Of a stretch of DNA of 64,000 nucleotides, positions 8,735-15,872 are shown piece by piece. The stretch lies in assembly GCF_900142825.1 (NCBI RefSeq), contig NZ_FRCH01000001.1:496001-560000 (forward strand), in the 5' to 3' direction. Below the pieces are notes generated by a model. It searched no databases. It was not told the DNA's origin and saw nothing but the letters and a program-made list of their open reading frames with translations. The stretch's first letter is position 1. Each line of letters begins with the position of its first letter. The position numbers and the translations under genes are program-made. This DNA comes from Rhodanobacter sp. OK091 (GTDB lineage: Bacteria > Pseudomonadota > Gammaproteobacteria > Xanthomonadales > Rhodanobacteraceae).

Positions 8735-9654
8735 CGGGTAGCAGCCAGCAAAGTCTGTACTTCCGACGCGCTGGCCTGCCCTGCCGTGCCGCCGATGCTT
8801 CGAGTGGAAAGACTGCCGCAGGCACTGCCCCAACGCAGACAGTCGAATAACGGCAAGCCGCGCAGCCACGCATGCAGGAAACCGGCGTCGAACGAATCGC
8901 CGGCGCCGGTGCTGTCGATCGGGTCGACGGCAAAAGCGGGCACCTGGAGCAGGTGCCCCTGCTCCAAGCTGGCGCAGCCACGCTGCCCGCGCTTCACGAC
9001 GGTTTGCGTATGCCCGTTGTCGAGCGCGTGCAGACCGGCAAGCACCTCGTCGTGTCCGGTGATGGCCGCCAGCTCCAGCTCGTTGGGCAGGAACAGGTCG
9101 ACTTCGGTCAGCGTATCGAGCAGGTCGGTAGCCCATGCCTGCTGCGGATCGAAGCCGGGATCGAGCGAGGTGCTCAGGCCGGCGCCGCGTGCCCGTGCGA
9201 ACAGCTGGCGACAGTCGGGCCGCAGCGCACGCTGCAGGTAGTACGAGGAGACATGCAGGTGATCGGCGCCAGCCAGCAGTGCGTCGCTCACCTCGTCCGC
9301 ACGCAGCGTGTCTATCGCGCCGGGGAAAGTCACCAGTGCCCGATCCTGCGGTGTCGACAGCGAGACAGTGGCGCCTGTCCGCAGCGTGGCGTCAGGGCGC
9401 ACCGAAGCGATATCGATACCGGCGGCACGCAACGCATCGAGGCAATAATCACCCCAGCTGTCCGCACCGAGCTTGCCGTGGAACGCAACGGGGTTGCCCA
9501 GACGGGCCAGCCCCATGGCGCAGATCATCGAGGAGCTTCCCGGCGCCATGATGAAGTCTTCGGCTAGCACCTCGCGGCCTGGCGACGGCAACGCCTGGCA
9601 ATTCTTGAAGACCAGGTCGACGTTGATTTCGCCGATGAAGAGGACGCGCTTCAT
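8731..9654 (-). CDS. PfkB-family carbohydrate kinase, substrate unassigned (candidate amino-sugar kinase)
   Basis: A second ribokinase-fold kinase of 307 residues, clearly different from its downstream neighbour. It has an N-terminal FIGEINVDLVF strand, the APGSSSMICAMGLARLG glycine-rich segment and the C-terminal STGAGDSFDAGF signature with catalytic D253. Its N-terminus resembles sugar kinases of the ribokinase/2-keto-3-deoxygluconate group, not the LacC group. The ATG at 9654 overlaps the stop of the SIS-domain gene (ATGA). A pathway from free GalNAc or galactosamine needs a 6-kinase, and no ROK or NagK-type kinase is present, so this gene is the obvious candidate. That assignment is inference from context. 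Confidence 0.8.
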   Translation of the reverse strand: MKRVLFIGEINVDLVFKNCQALPSPGREVLAEDFIMAPGSSSMICAMGLARLGNPVAFHGKLGADSWGDYCLDALRAAGIDIASVRPDATLRTGATVSLSTPQDRALVTFPGAIDTLRADEVSDALLAGADHLHVSSYYLQRALRPDCRQLFARARGAGLSTSLDPGFDPQQAWATDLLDTLTEVDLFLPNELELAAITGHDEVLAGLHALDNGHTQTVVKRGQRGCASLEQGHLLQVPAFAVDPIDSTGAGDSFDAGFLHAWLRGLPLFDCLRWGSACGSLSTRSIGGTAGQASASEVQTLLAATR

Positions 9655-10850
9655 GCCTCCCCCGAATGCATGGGGAAGTGTTCCACCACGCGCGTGAGCA
9701 CGCCTTGCGAAGGCGTGTCGGGCTGGCCGCCCAGGACCAGACAACGGAAGAACGCGAGCAGTTGCCCCACCGCCACGTCCGCCAGCAGCGGCAGGGCGTC
9801 GTCCATCGCGTCCAGACCTGCCAGCTCCACGGCCACGTCGTTCGGACCCAGCACCTCGGCGGGAATGCCTTCGCCCACCAGCACGCGGGTCAGGCCCAAC
9901 TGCTTGCGCGACAGCTCGCGCAGCAAATCGAGCTCGTAGGCGCGCACCGCCGGATCTGGCGACAGGAAGCCGACCACCAGGGTCTTGTCGTCGAGACTGG
10001 ACATCGGGCCATGGCGCAGGCCGAGATAGGTCTCCGCCACCGTGACCACGGCGCCGCCAGTCATTTCCAGCATCTTCAACGCACACTCGTGGGCTGCGCC
10101 CAGCGCGCCGCCGCTGCCGAGATAGACGACGTTGCTGAACTCGCTGCCGGCTATCGCAGCGAGCGCATCGGCCTGCTCATCGAAAACCTGCCGGACGTTG
10201 CGTGCCAGCCGCTCCACCGGGGCGATGGCATCGCCTCCCTCGCGCTCAACCAGACCGAATCCGGCCAGCAACAGATTGGTGAAGCTGCTGGTCATCACCA
10301 GGCTGCGGTCATTGGTGCGCTCATCCAGGACCAGCACGGTGACCCGCGAATCGTCGCGATAACGCGTGGCGAGCTTGCCGGCGGCATTGCAGGTGATCAC
10401 CAGATGGCGGTAGTCGGGAGCATCGGCCAGCAGGCGATCCACCACGCCGCAGCTTTCCGGGCTGTCGCCCGAGCGTGCCAGCGAAATCAGCAAACCGGCA
10501 CCGGGCGGTAGCACACTGCGCCAATGCGTGAGCAAGCTGCCGGCGGCGATCGCCTGCGCCGGAATGCCCAGGCCGAGTTGCAGGCTGGGCGCCAGGCACT
10601 CGCCGATATACATCGAGCTGCCGGAGCCGGTCAGCACGATATGGCTCGGTCGTGGTACGAGCGCTGCCTGCAGTTGCTCGCGCAGTTGTGGCTGGCTCAA
10701 CAGGTCGGCGGTGCCCAGCCAGGTCGTCGGCTGTTGCAGGATCTCGCGCAAGGTATCGGCGTAGCCTCGTGCCCGTTGCTCCGCCAACGACGCAGAGCAT
10801 AGCGGCTCCAGCGTTATCGAATCTTTCGTTTGCTTGTTTAATTTTGACAT
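9651..10850 (-). CDS. AgaS-like double-SIS sugar isomerase/deaminase
   Basis: The 399-residue protein has two SIS domains, the first around IVLTGSGSSMYIGECLAPSLQ and the second around VVYLGSGGALGAAHE, without a GlmS glutaminase domain. Length and layout fit AgaS, which converts galactosamine-6-phosphate to tagatose-6-phosphate plus ammonia. Conserved Ser/Thr loops (GSGSS, SLARSGDSPES) would bind the sugar phosphate. The start is ATG 10850, the first Met after an AT-rich leader; no strong ribosome site is visible. It is the first gene of the leftward set and is divergent, with a 57-bp gap, from the aldolase gene. A GlmS-like or fructosamine-type SIS enzyme is the alternative. Confidence 0.83.
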   Translation of the reverse strand: MSKLNKQTKDSITLEPLCSASLAEQRARGYADTLREILQQPTTWLGTADLLSQPQLREQLQAALVPRPSHIVLTGSGSSMYIGECLAPSLQLGLGIPAQAIAAGSLLTHWRSVLPPGAGLLISLARSGDSPESCGVVDRLLADAPDYRHLVITCNAAGKLATRYRDDSRVTVLVLDERTNDRSLVMTSSFTNLLLAGFGLVEREGGDAIAPVERLARNVRQVFDEQADALAAIAGSEFSNVVYLGSGGALGAAHECALKMLEMTGGAVVTVAETYLGLRHGPMSSLDDKTLVVGFLSPDPAVRAYELDLLRELSRKQLGLTRVLVGEGIPAEVLGPNDVAVELAGLDAMDDALPLLADVAVGQLLAFFRCLVLGGQPDTPSQGVLTRVVEHFPMHSGEA

Positions 10851-10877
10851 TTTGCCAAATACAATCGAATGTGAAAG
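10823..10877. promoter_or_regulatory. candidate DeoR/AgaR-type operator between divergent sugar operons
   Basis: Two related AT-rich boxes face each other. CTTTCGTTTGCTTGTTTAAT begins at 10823 on the plus strand, within the first codons of the SIS gene. CTTTCACATTCGATTGTATT runs on the minus strand over 10877-10858. Operators of AgaR/GlpR-like DeoR regulators are built from CTTTC-like repeats, and a DeoR-family gene ends the rightward operon. The same CTTTCGTT core recurs at 14253-14333. Location and repetition support a shared operator. Binding is inferred. Confidence 0.5.
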
Positions 10878-10907
10878 TATGTATCCATTGAACCGAGAGT
10901 ATTCGAA

Positions 10908-11825
10908 ATGAAACAAAACTTACAAGAGGTTTCGAACACCGGCAGCCAACTCTCCCGGCTCGCCTTGTCGCACGGCAAGCGTACGCGTCTGTGGAGGCTG
11001 CTCTATGGCCACGGCCCGCGCAACGGCAGCTTGCTGGTGCTGCCGCTGGATCAGGGGCTGGAACATGGCCCCACCGACTTCTTTCCCCATCCGCCGGCGG
11101 TCGATCCGAGCTATCAGTTCGAGCTGGCCGTGGCCGGGGGCTTTTCGGCCATCGCGCTGGGCATCGGCCTGGCCGAGAAGTACATGACCGAATACTGCGG
11201 ACGGGTGCCGCTGATCCTCAAGCTCAACGGCAAGACCAACATCGCCAGCGACGCCGAAGCCACCTCGCCGCTGTTCGCCTCGGTCGAAGATGCGGTGCGC
11301 CTCGGCGCCGATGCAGTCGGCTACACCATGTATGTCGGTTCGCCGCGCCAGCACGACGAGTTCCGTCAGTTCGAGAAAGTGCGCCAGGATTGCGAGCGCT
11401 TCGGCATGCCGCTGGTGATGTGGGCGTATCCACGTGGCAGCGCCGTCAATGCCAAGGGCGGCACCAATACCTTGTATGCGCAGGATTACGCTGCACGCGT
11501 CGCACTGGAGCTGGGTGCCGACATCGTCAAGCTGCACGAGCCGAACGACAGCGTGGTCAATGTGCCGGCCCCCTACGACAAGCTGCAGGAAGATGCCGGT
11601 GCGCGTTGCGCGCGCGTGGTGCGTTCGGCCGGCCGCACGATGGTGCTGTTCTCCGGCGGCGAGAAGAACGACGACGACGAGGCAGTGCTGCGCAAGGTCG
11701 AGTTCTACATGCAGTCCGGCGCCAACGGCGTGATGTTCGGCCGCAACATGTGGCTGCGTCCGTTCGATCAGGCCGTGACGCTGACCCGTGCGGTGCATGA
11801 CATCATGGCGAAATATCCGCGCTGA
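10908..11825 (+). CDS. class I (DhnA/FbaB-type) ketose-bisphosphate aldolase
   Basis: A 305-residue Schiff-base aldolase that would split tagatose-1,6- or fructose-1,6-bisphosphate into dihydroxyacetone phosphate and glyceraldehyde-3-phosphate. Family marks are LLVLPLDQGLEHGP near residue 45, PLILKLNGKTN, the phosphate-binding NGVMFGRNMW segment near the C-terminus, and the probable Schiff-base lysine K208 in GADIVKLHEP. It belongs to the FbaB/DhnA branch and is not a class II (metal) enzyme such as AgaY/GatY. It is the first gene of the rightward operon and is followed 21 bp later by the amidohydrolase. The ATG at 10908 follows a GAGAG-containing leader. Context favours a tagatose-bisphosphate substrate, though gluconeogenic use is possible. 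Confidence 0.87.
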   Translation: MKQNLQEVSNTGSQLSRLALSHGKRTRLWRLLYGHGPRNGSLLVLPLDQGLEHGPTDFFPHPPAVDPSYQFELAVAGGFSAIALGIGLAEKYMTEYCGRVPLILKLNGKTNIASDAEATSPLFASVEDAVRLGADAVGYTMYVGSPRQHDEFRQFEKVRQDCERFGMPLVMWAYPRGSAVNAKGGTNTLYAQDYAARVALELGADIVKLHEPNDSVVNVPAPYDKLQEDAGARCARVVRSAGRTMVLFSGGEKNDDDEAVLRKVEFYMQSGANGVMFGRNMWLRPFDQAVTLTRAVHDIMAKYPR

Positions 11826-11846
11826 ACAGGTGAGGCAGGCCGTTCG

Positions 11847-13088
11847 ATGAGTCACAGCTCCTCCAAGTCAACGCAGCAGCTGATGCAGGCCGGCTGCCTC
11901 TGCTGCGCGCCGCCCAGCGGAGCCGGCACGGTTCGTGTCGAGAGCAGCAAAAATCCGCTGCAGACCCAGCCGGACACCGGCAAGAGCGACCTGCGGCTGA
12001 AGGACTTCCGTCCGCGCAGCATGCTGCACGTGCCACAGACACGCATCGAACGTCCGCGTTTTCCGGTGATCGATGTGCACACGCACTTGACCTGGTCCAG
12101 CAACGTGCGCAGCGGCATCTCGGTAGGCGAAGAGGTCACCTTGTTCGCTCAGCCCGAGGACTTGCTGCCGGTCATGGATCGCAAAGGCGTGCGCACGCTG
12201 GTGAACCTCACCGGCGGCGTCGGTGCCGGCCTGGAGCAGAGCATCCGCAGCTTCGACCAGGCTGCGCCGGGACGCTTCCTCACCCTCACCGAACCATCCT
12301 ACGAACACTTCCCCGAACCGAACTACGCGCAGCTGCAAGGCGATGCGATCGCGCACGCCAAACGTGTCGGCGCGCGTGGATTGAAGCTGTTGAAGACGCT
12401 GGGCCTGTATCTGCGCGAGCGGATCGACGAAGGTCCGCTGGTGGCCGTGGACGACCACCGCTTCGATCCGATGTGGGAGGCCTGTGCGGCAAACAGCATG
12501 CCGGTGTTCCTGCACGTTTCAGATCCGGAAGCGTTCTTCCTGCCTACTGATGAAACCAACGAGCGCTATGAGGAACTGGCCAACCATCCGGACTGGTCGT
12601 TCTACGGCCCGGAGTTTCCCAGCAATGCGGAACTGCTCGCCGCGCGCGACCGCCTGATCGCGCGCCATCCGAAGACCACCTTCGCGCTGCTGCACGTGGG
12701 CAACAACGCGGAGAATCTGGCTGCTGTCGCCGCGTGCCTGGACCGTTACCCGAACACGGTGATCGACATCAGCGCACGCATCGGCGAGCTGGGCCGCCAG
12801 CCGCGCATCGCGCAGCGCTTCTTCGACCGCTACCAGGATCGGATCCTGTTCGGCACCGATGCGGTGCCCTCGCCATATGGCGACGACGTGCCGCAGCAAT
12901 TGTTCGGCGACGAGCTCTACGAGATCTACTATCGCTTTCTGGAAACCGAGGACGAATACTTCGATTACGCGCCGTCGCCGACGCCGCCACAGGGGCGCTG
13001 GTCGATCTATGGGCTCGGTTTGTCGGACGAAGTGCTGCGCAAGGTTTACCATGACAACGCCGCCCGACTTCTGAATATCGACCCATGA
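11847..13088 (+). CDS. amidohydrolase-2 family TIM-barrel hydrolase, role unknown
   Basis: A 413-residue protein with an N-terminal extension of about 65 residues containing a CLCC cluster, followed by a metal-dependent Amidohydro_2 barrel. The first metal motif is DVHTHL (H78, H80). HVSDPEAFF and LLHVGNNAEN supply the later His positions, and LFGTDAVPSPYG holds the barrel-end Asp. Known members are lactonases and decarboxylases as well as C-N hydrolases, so the reaction cannot be named. It lies between the aldolase and the repressor gene and overlaps the latter by 4 bases (ATGA), so it is very probably part of the same catabolic pathway. A deacetylase or lactonase step would fit. A stretch resembling a ribosome site (AGGTGAGG) precedes the ATG. 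Confidence 0.8.
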   Translation: MSHSSSKSTQQLMQAGCLCCAPPSGAGTVRVESSKNPLQTQPDTGKSDLRLKDFRPRSMLHVPQTRIERPRFPVIDVHTHLTWSSNVRSGISVGEEVTLFAQPEDLLPVMDRKGVRTLVNLTGGVGAGLEQSIRSFDQAAPGRFLTLTEPSYEHFPEPNYAQLQGDAIAHAKRVGARGLKLLKTLGLYLRERIDEGPLVAVDDHRFDPMWEACAANSMPVFLHVSDPEAFFLPTDETNERYEELANHPDWSFYGPEFPSNAELLAARDRLIARHPKTTFALLHVGNNAENLAAVAACLDRYPNTVIDISARIGELGRQPRIAQRFFDRYQDRILFGTDAVPSPYGDDVPQQLFGDELYEIYYRFLETEDEYFDYAPSPTPPQGRWSIYGLGLSDEVLRKVYHDNAARLLNIDP

Positions 13089-13882
13089 GCGAAACCCCGA
13101 CCGTCTCCCGCCGCCTGCTCGTCGAAGAACGCCGCCGCCTGATCGTCGATCTGGTCGAACAGCAGGGCCGCGCCACCGTGGAAGAACTGGCGACCCGCTT
13201 CGGCACCTCGACCGTCACCATCCGCGCCGACCTCGACGCGCTCGCCCGCAGCTCGGCGATCGCCCGCTCCCACGGCGGTGCGTTGCCGGTTGCGCCGGCA
13301 ACCAACGACACGCCGCTCAACATCAAGGAAACCCGCTGGCACGCGCAGAAGCTGCGCATCGGCCACGCCGCCGCGAAGATGATCCAGGACGGCGAGACCA
13401 TCATTCTCGATTCCGGCTCGACCACGGTGGAGATCGCCCGACAGATCCGCCAGATGAAATTCGAATCGCTGACGGTGATCACCAACGCGCTCAACATCGC
13501 GCTGGAGCTATCCGGCCTGCCGCATATCCGCGTGATGATGCTGGGCGGCCTGTTGCGCGATACCTCCTATTCGCTGGTCGGTCCCGACGCGGAACAGGCG
13601 CTGTCCAAGCTTTCTGCCGACAAACTCTTTCTCGGCGTGGACGGCCTCGACCCGGTGGTCGGCGTCACCACGCCCGACCCGCTCGAAGCCTCGCTCAACG
13701 CCCTGATGATCCGCGTCTCGCGCGAGACCATTGCCGTGTTCGACGCCAGCAAGCTGGGCCAGCGCAGCCTGTCCGTCATCACCACGGTGCAGCACCTGCA
13801 TCGCGCCATCACCGACAGCAGTGCCGAAGCGAAGGCCGTCGAGTCGCTGCGCGCTGCCGGCGTGGAAGTCACCTTGGTCTGA
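13085..13882 (+). CDS. DeoR/GlpR/AgaR-family transcriptional repressor
   Basis: This 265-residue regulator has an N-terminal winged helix-turn-helix (residues about 12-70, with ATVEELATRFGTSTVTIRAD as recognition region and the ARSHGGA signature). The C-terminal DeoR sensor domain is related to ribose-phosphate isomerases, with DSGSTTVEIA and FLGVDGLDP motifs that bind phosphorylated sugars. It is the third gene of the rightward operon and starts inside the amidohydrolase stop codon. Members of this family repress sugar operons and are released by a pathway phospho-sugar. CTTTC-type repeats at 10823-10877 and 14253-14333 are candidate targets. It is the likely local regulator of the whole locus. 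Confidence 0.88.
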   Translation: MSETPTVSRRLLVEERRRLIVDLVEQQGRATVEELATRFGTSTVTIRADLDALARSSAIARSHGGALPVAPATNDTPLNIKETRWHAQKLRIGHAAAKMIQDGETIILDSGSTTVEIARQIRQMKFESLTVITNALNIALELSGLPHIRVMMLGGLLRDTSYSLVGPDAEQALSKLSADKLFLGVDGLDPVVGVTTPDPLEASLNALMIRVSRETIAVFDASKLGQRSLSVITTVQHLHRAITDSSAEAKAVESLRAAGVEVTLV

Positions 13883-13899
13883 ACGACCGGAACGCTGCG

Positions 13900-14157
13900 T
13901 GGAAAGCCGCGCCTGTCCGAGGTTGAACACCACCACGGCAAGATCGCCATCCGCCAGCCGCCGCGTTCGCACCTCTATCTATCCGCCCGCATAGATACGC
14001 CCACCTTGCTTGTCGAGCGCGTCCGGGTCGATCGCGATCACGTCCTTATGGGTGAGCACGCTGCGCAGGCGGTCGCTCATCGCGGCGATGTCGCTGCCCG
14101 CGATCAGCGGTGCCGCCATCGTCGCCCGCAGGCTGAAGTACACGCGTTGCTCCTGAC
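13900..14157 (-). pseudogene. remnant of a GH27 alpha-galactosidase (C-terminal part)
   Basis: On the minus strand the sequence from 14157 encodes YFSLRATMAAPLIAGSDI and then SVLTHKDVIAIDPDAL. These are the conserved end-of-barrel segments of GH27 alpha-galactosidases (family pattern: FSLW..LAAPLI.G.D, then L.N..VIAI.QDPLG.QG). A stop follows at 13981-13979. In another frame the expected C-terminal domain start RTRRLADGDLAVVVFNLG continues at 13972-13919. Upstream of 14157 the reading frame loses similarity. The gene has therefore lost its start and most of the barrel, and carries a frame break. It is probably a former member of the sugar locus. Identification rests on motif recognition only. 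Confidence 0.7.
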
Positions 14158-14252
14158 CGAGCGAACCTCATGGCCTACATAGGTCTTGGCGAGTCGGTCG
14201 CTTTTACGCGGACCAGCCACTCCGGAAGCACCGAGGCACTTGCATTCCATAT

Positions 14253-14333
14253 AGCTTTCGTTACTCTCCGTTTATTATCGAATTATTTCCATTTTGCTGT
14301 CGATAACTTTCATTTTAGGAAAAAACGAAAGCT
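14253..14333. promoter_or_regulatory. AT-rich operator array with 10-bp perfect inverted repeat
   Basis: AGCTTTCGTT at 14253-14262 is repeated in perfect inverse as AACGAAAGCT at 14324-14333. Between them lie further CTTTC-type elements: CTTTCATTTT at 14308 faces AACGAAAG at 14324, and TATCGAATTATTTCCATTTT lies on the left. The stretch is strikingly AT-rich against its surroundings and lies 120 bp before a secreted protein gene. The core matches the box between the divergent sugar operons, suggesting the DeoR-family regulator also controls this gene. Confidence 0.5.
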
Positions 14334-14455
14334 CTACCACAAGAGACCTGCCACGCATCTGCTGCCCGACACGTTTTCCGGGCCACCCGAGCCACCCATC
14401 CGCGGCGCCGGGCGTCCCTCTCGCTGCAACACGGTCGTCCACTTTGGGAGGAGTT

Positions 14456-15745
14456 ATGCGACATCTAACATGCCGATTGTTCGGATTCCTGCTCGTCATG
14501 TCCTGCGCTGCGCCGGCGGCACAGGCCGCATCGAATACCGTACCGCTGGGCGGCAATGCCTATATCACCCAGGCATCGCCCACCGCGAACGAAACCATTA
14601 CCGACACTGGCTTGCACAGCTGGAATTCCGACAAGGCCATCGTCAGCGTTTACTTCGATGTGCAGCAGGCGGGCGAGCTGCAACTCTCGCTGGTCGGCAG
14701 CTTGAACGGCGCCAGCCACAGCACGGTGAAAGTCACGGTCGGCGGCCAATCACAGCTGGTCAATCTTTCCAGCACGACTCCCGCGCCCTTCCCGGCCGGC
14801 AGTTTCACCATCGACAAGCCCGGCTACGTGAGGGTGGACCTGCAAGGCATCAGCACCGACGGCGGCTACTACGGCGATATCAGCGACCTGCAGATCGACG
14901 GCAGCGCCACCGCCGCCGGCGCGGTCTACGCCAACGACCCGGCCAATTTCTATTGGTCGCGGCGCGGCCCGTCGGTGCATCTCGGCTACAAGGTGCCGGC
15001 GAACACGGAGTACTTCTACAGCGAAGTGACCGTGCCGGAAGGACAGGATCCGGTGGGCTCCTATTACATGGCCGACGGTTTCAACGTGGGCTACTTCGGC
15101 ATGCAGGTGAACTCGCCGACCGAGCGCCATATCCTGTTCTCCGTGTGGGACTCGCCCACCGGCAGCACCACGCTGGTGAACAAAGGGCCCGGCGTTATCA
15201 CCAACGGTTTCGGCGGCGAAGGCACCGGCGGCCAAAGCCATCTGCGCTACGCGTGGGTCGCCGGCCAGACCTATCGCTTCCTCACCCGCGCCCAGCCCGA
15301 CGGCAACGGCAATACCTTGTTCACCGCGTGGTTCGGCAGCGCCGCCGCGCAGGGTAATTGCAGTGCGCAGAACAGCGAGGGCAACTGCGACTGGCACCTG
15401 ATCGCGACCTGGAAGTACGTGGGCGACACCCATTACCTGCGCGGCTTGTATTCCTTCCTCGAATCCTTCGACCCGGATCTTGGCTACATCGGCCGCCGAG
15501 CGGCTTATGGCAACCAGTGGGCCAAGCCCGTGGGCGGCGACTGGGTGGAAATCACTTCCGCCTATTACGACGTCGACCCCACCGGCCTCAACAAGCAGCG
15601 CCTGGATTTCGCCGGCGGCGTGATCGGCAACCAGTTCTACCTGCGCAACGATGGGTTCTTCACCCCATCGGTATCCTCCGGCCAGACGTTTACGCGCACG
15701 GCGACCGGTAACCCGCCGGATGTGGATCTCGACAACCTGCCTTGA
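14456..15745 (+). CDS. secreted DUF5077/DUF3472 protein
   Basis: A 429-residue exported protein of unknown function. A GGGAGGAG ribosome site precedes ATG 14456, and the signal peptide ends at AAPAAQAAS. An N-terminal carbohydrate-binding-like beta-sandwich (DUF5077, about residues 30-160, with YFDVQQAGELQLSLVG) is followed by a DUF3472 domain (about 170-425). The latter starts FYWSRRGPSVHLGYKVP and contains many aromatic residues and the ILFSVWDSPTG segment. In other bacteria these domains occur in polysaccharide-utilisation settings, so glycan binding or hydrolysis is plausible. It stands alone behind the inverted-repeat operator and ends convergently with the autotransporter gene. Confidence 0.75.
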   Translation: MRHLTCRLFGFLLVMSCAAPAAQAASNTVPLGGNAYITQASPTANETITDTGLHSWNSDKAIVSVYFDVQQAGELQLSLVGSLNGASHSTVKVTVGGQSQLVNLSSTTPAPFPAGSFTIDKPGYVRVDLQGISTDGGYYGDISDLQIDGSATAAGAVYANDPANFYWSRRGPSVHLGYKVPANTEYFYSEVTVPEGQDPVGSYYMADGFNVGYFGMQVNSPTERHILFSVWDSPTGSTTLVNKGPGVITNGFGGEGTGGQSHLRYAWVAGQTYRFLTRAQPDGNGNTLFTAWFGSAAAQGNCSAQNSEGNCDWHLIATWKYVGDTHYLRGLYSFLESFDPDLGYIGRRAAYGNQWAKPVGGDWVEITSAYYDVDPTGLNKQRLDFAGGVIGNQFYLRNDGFFTPSVSSGQTFTRTATGNPPDVDLDNLP

Positions 15746-15758
15746 TACGCACGGCATC

Positions 15759-15788
15759 GCAGTCGGCCCCCCCGAGCGGGCCGGCTGC
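15759..15788 (+). terminator. hairpin between converging genes
   Basis: GCAGTCGGCCC pairs with GGGCCGGCTGC (11 bp, one G-U on the plus-strand transcript) right after the DUF3472 stop codon. No T tract follows, so it may act with Rho or simply protect the 3-prime end. Confidence 0.4.
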
Positions 15789-15872
15789 GAATGCCATCGC
15801 ACGAAACTGACAGTGACGCTACGCGCCGCCGGTGTGCAGGTCGTGTGGTCTGAAGCCGTTGACCAACGGCGC

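Noticed and set aside
10908..11825. Reading the aldolase as a class II GatY/AgaY enzyme
   Set aside because: The zinc-binding His motifs of class II enzymes are absent, and the DhnA/FbaB Schiff-base motif IVKLHEP is present.
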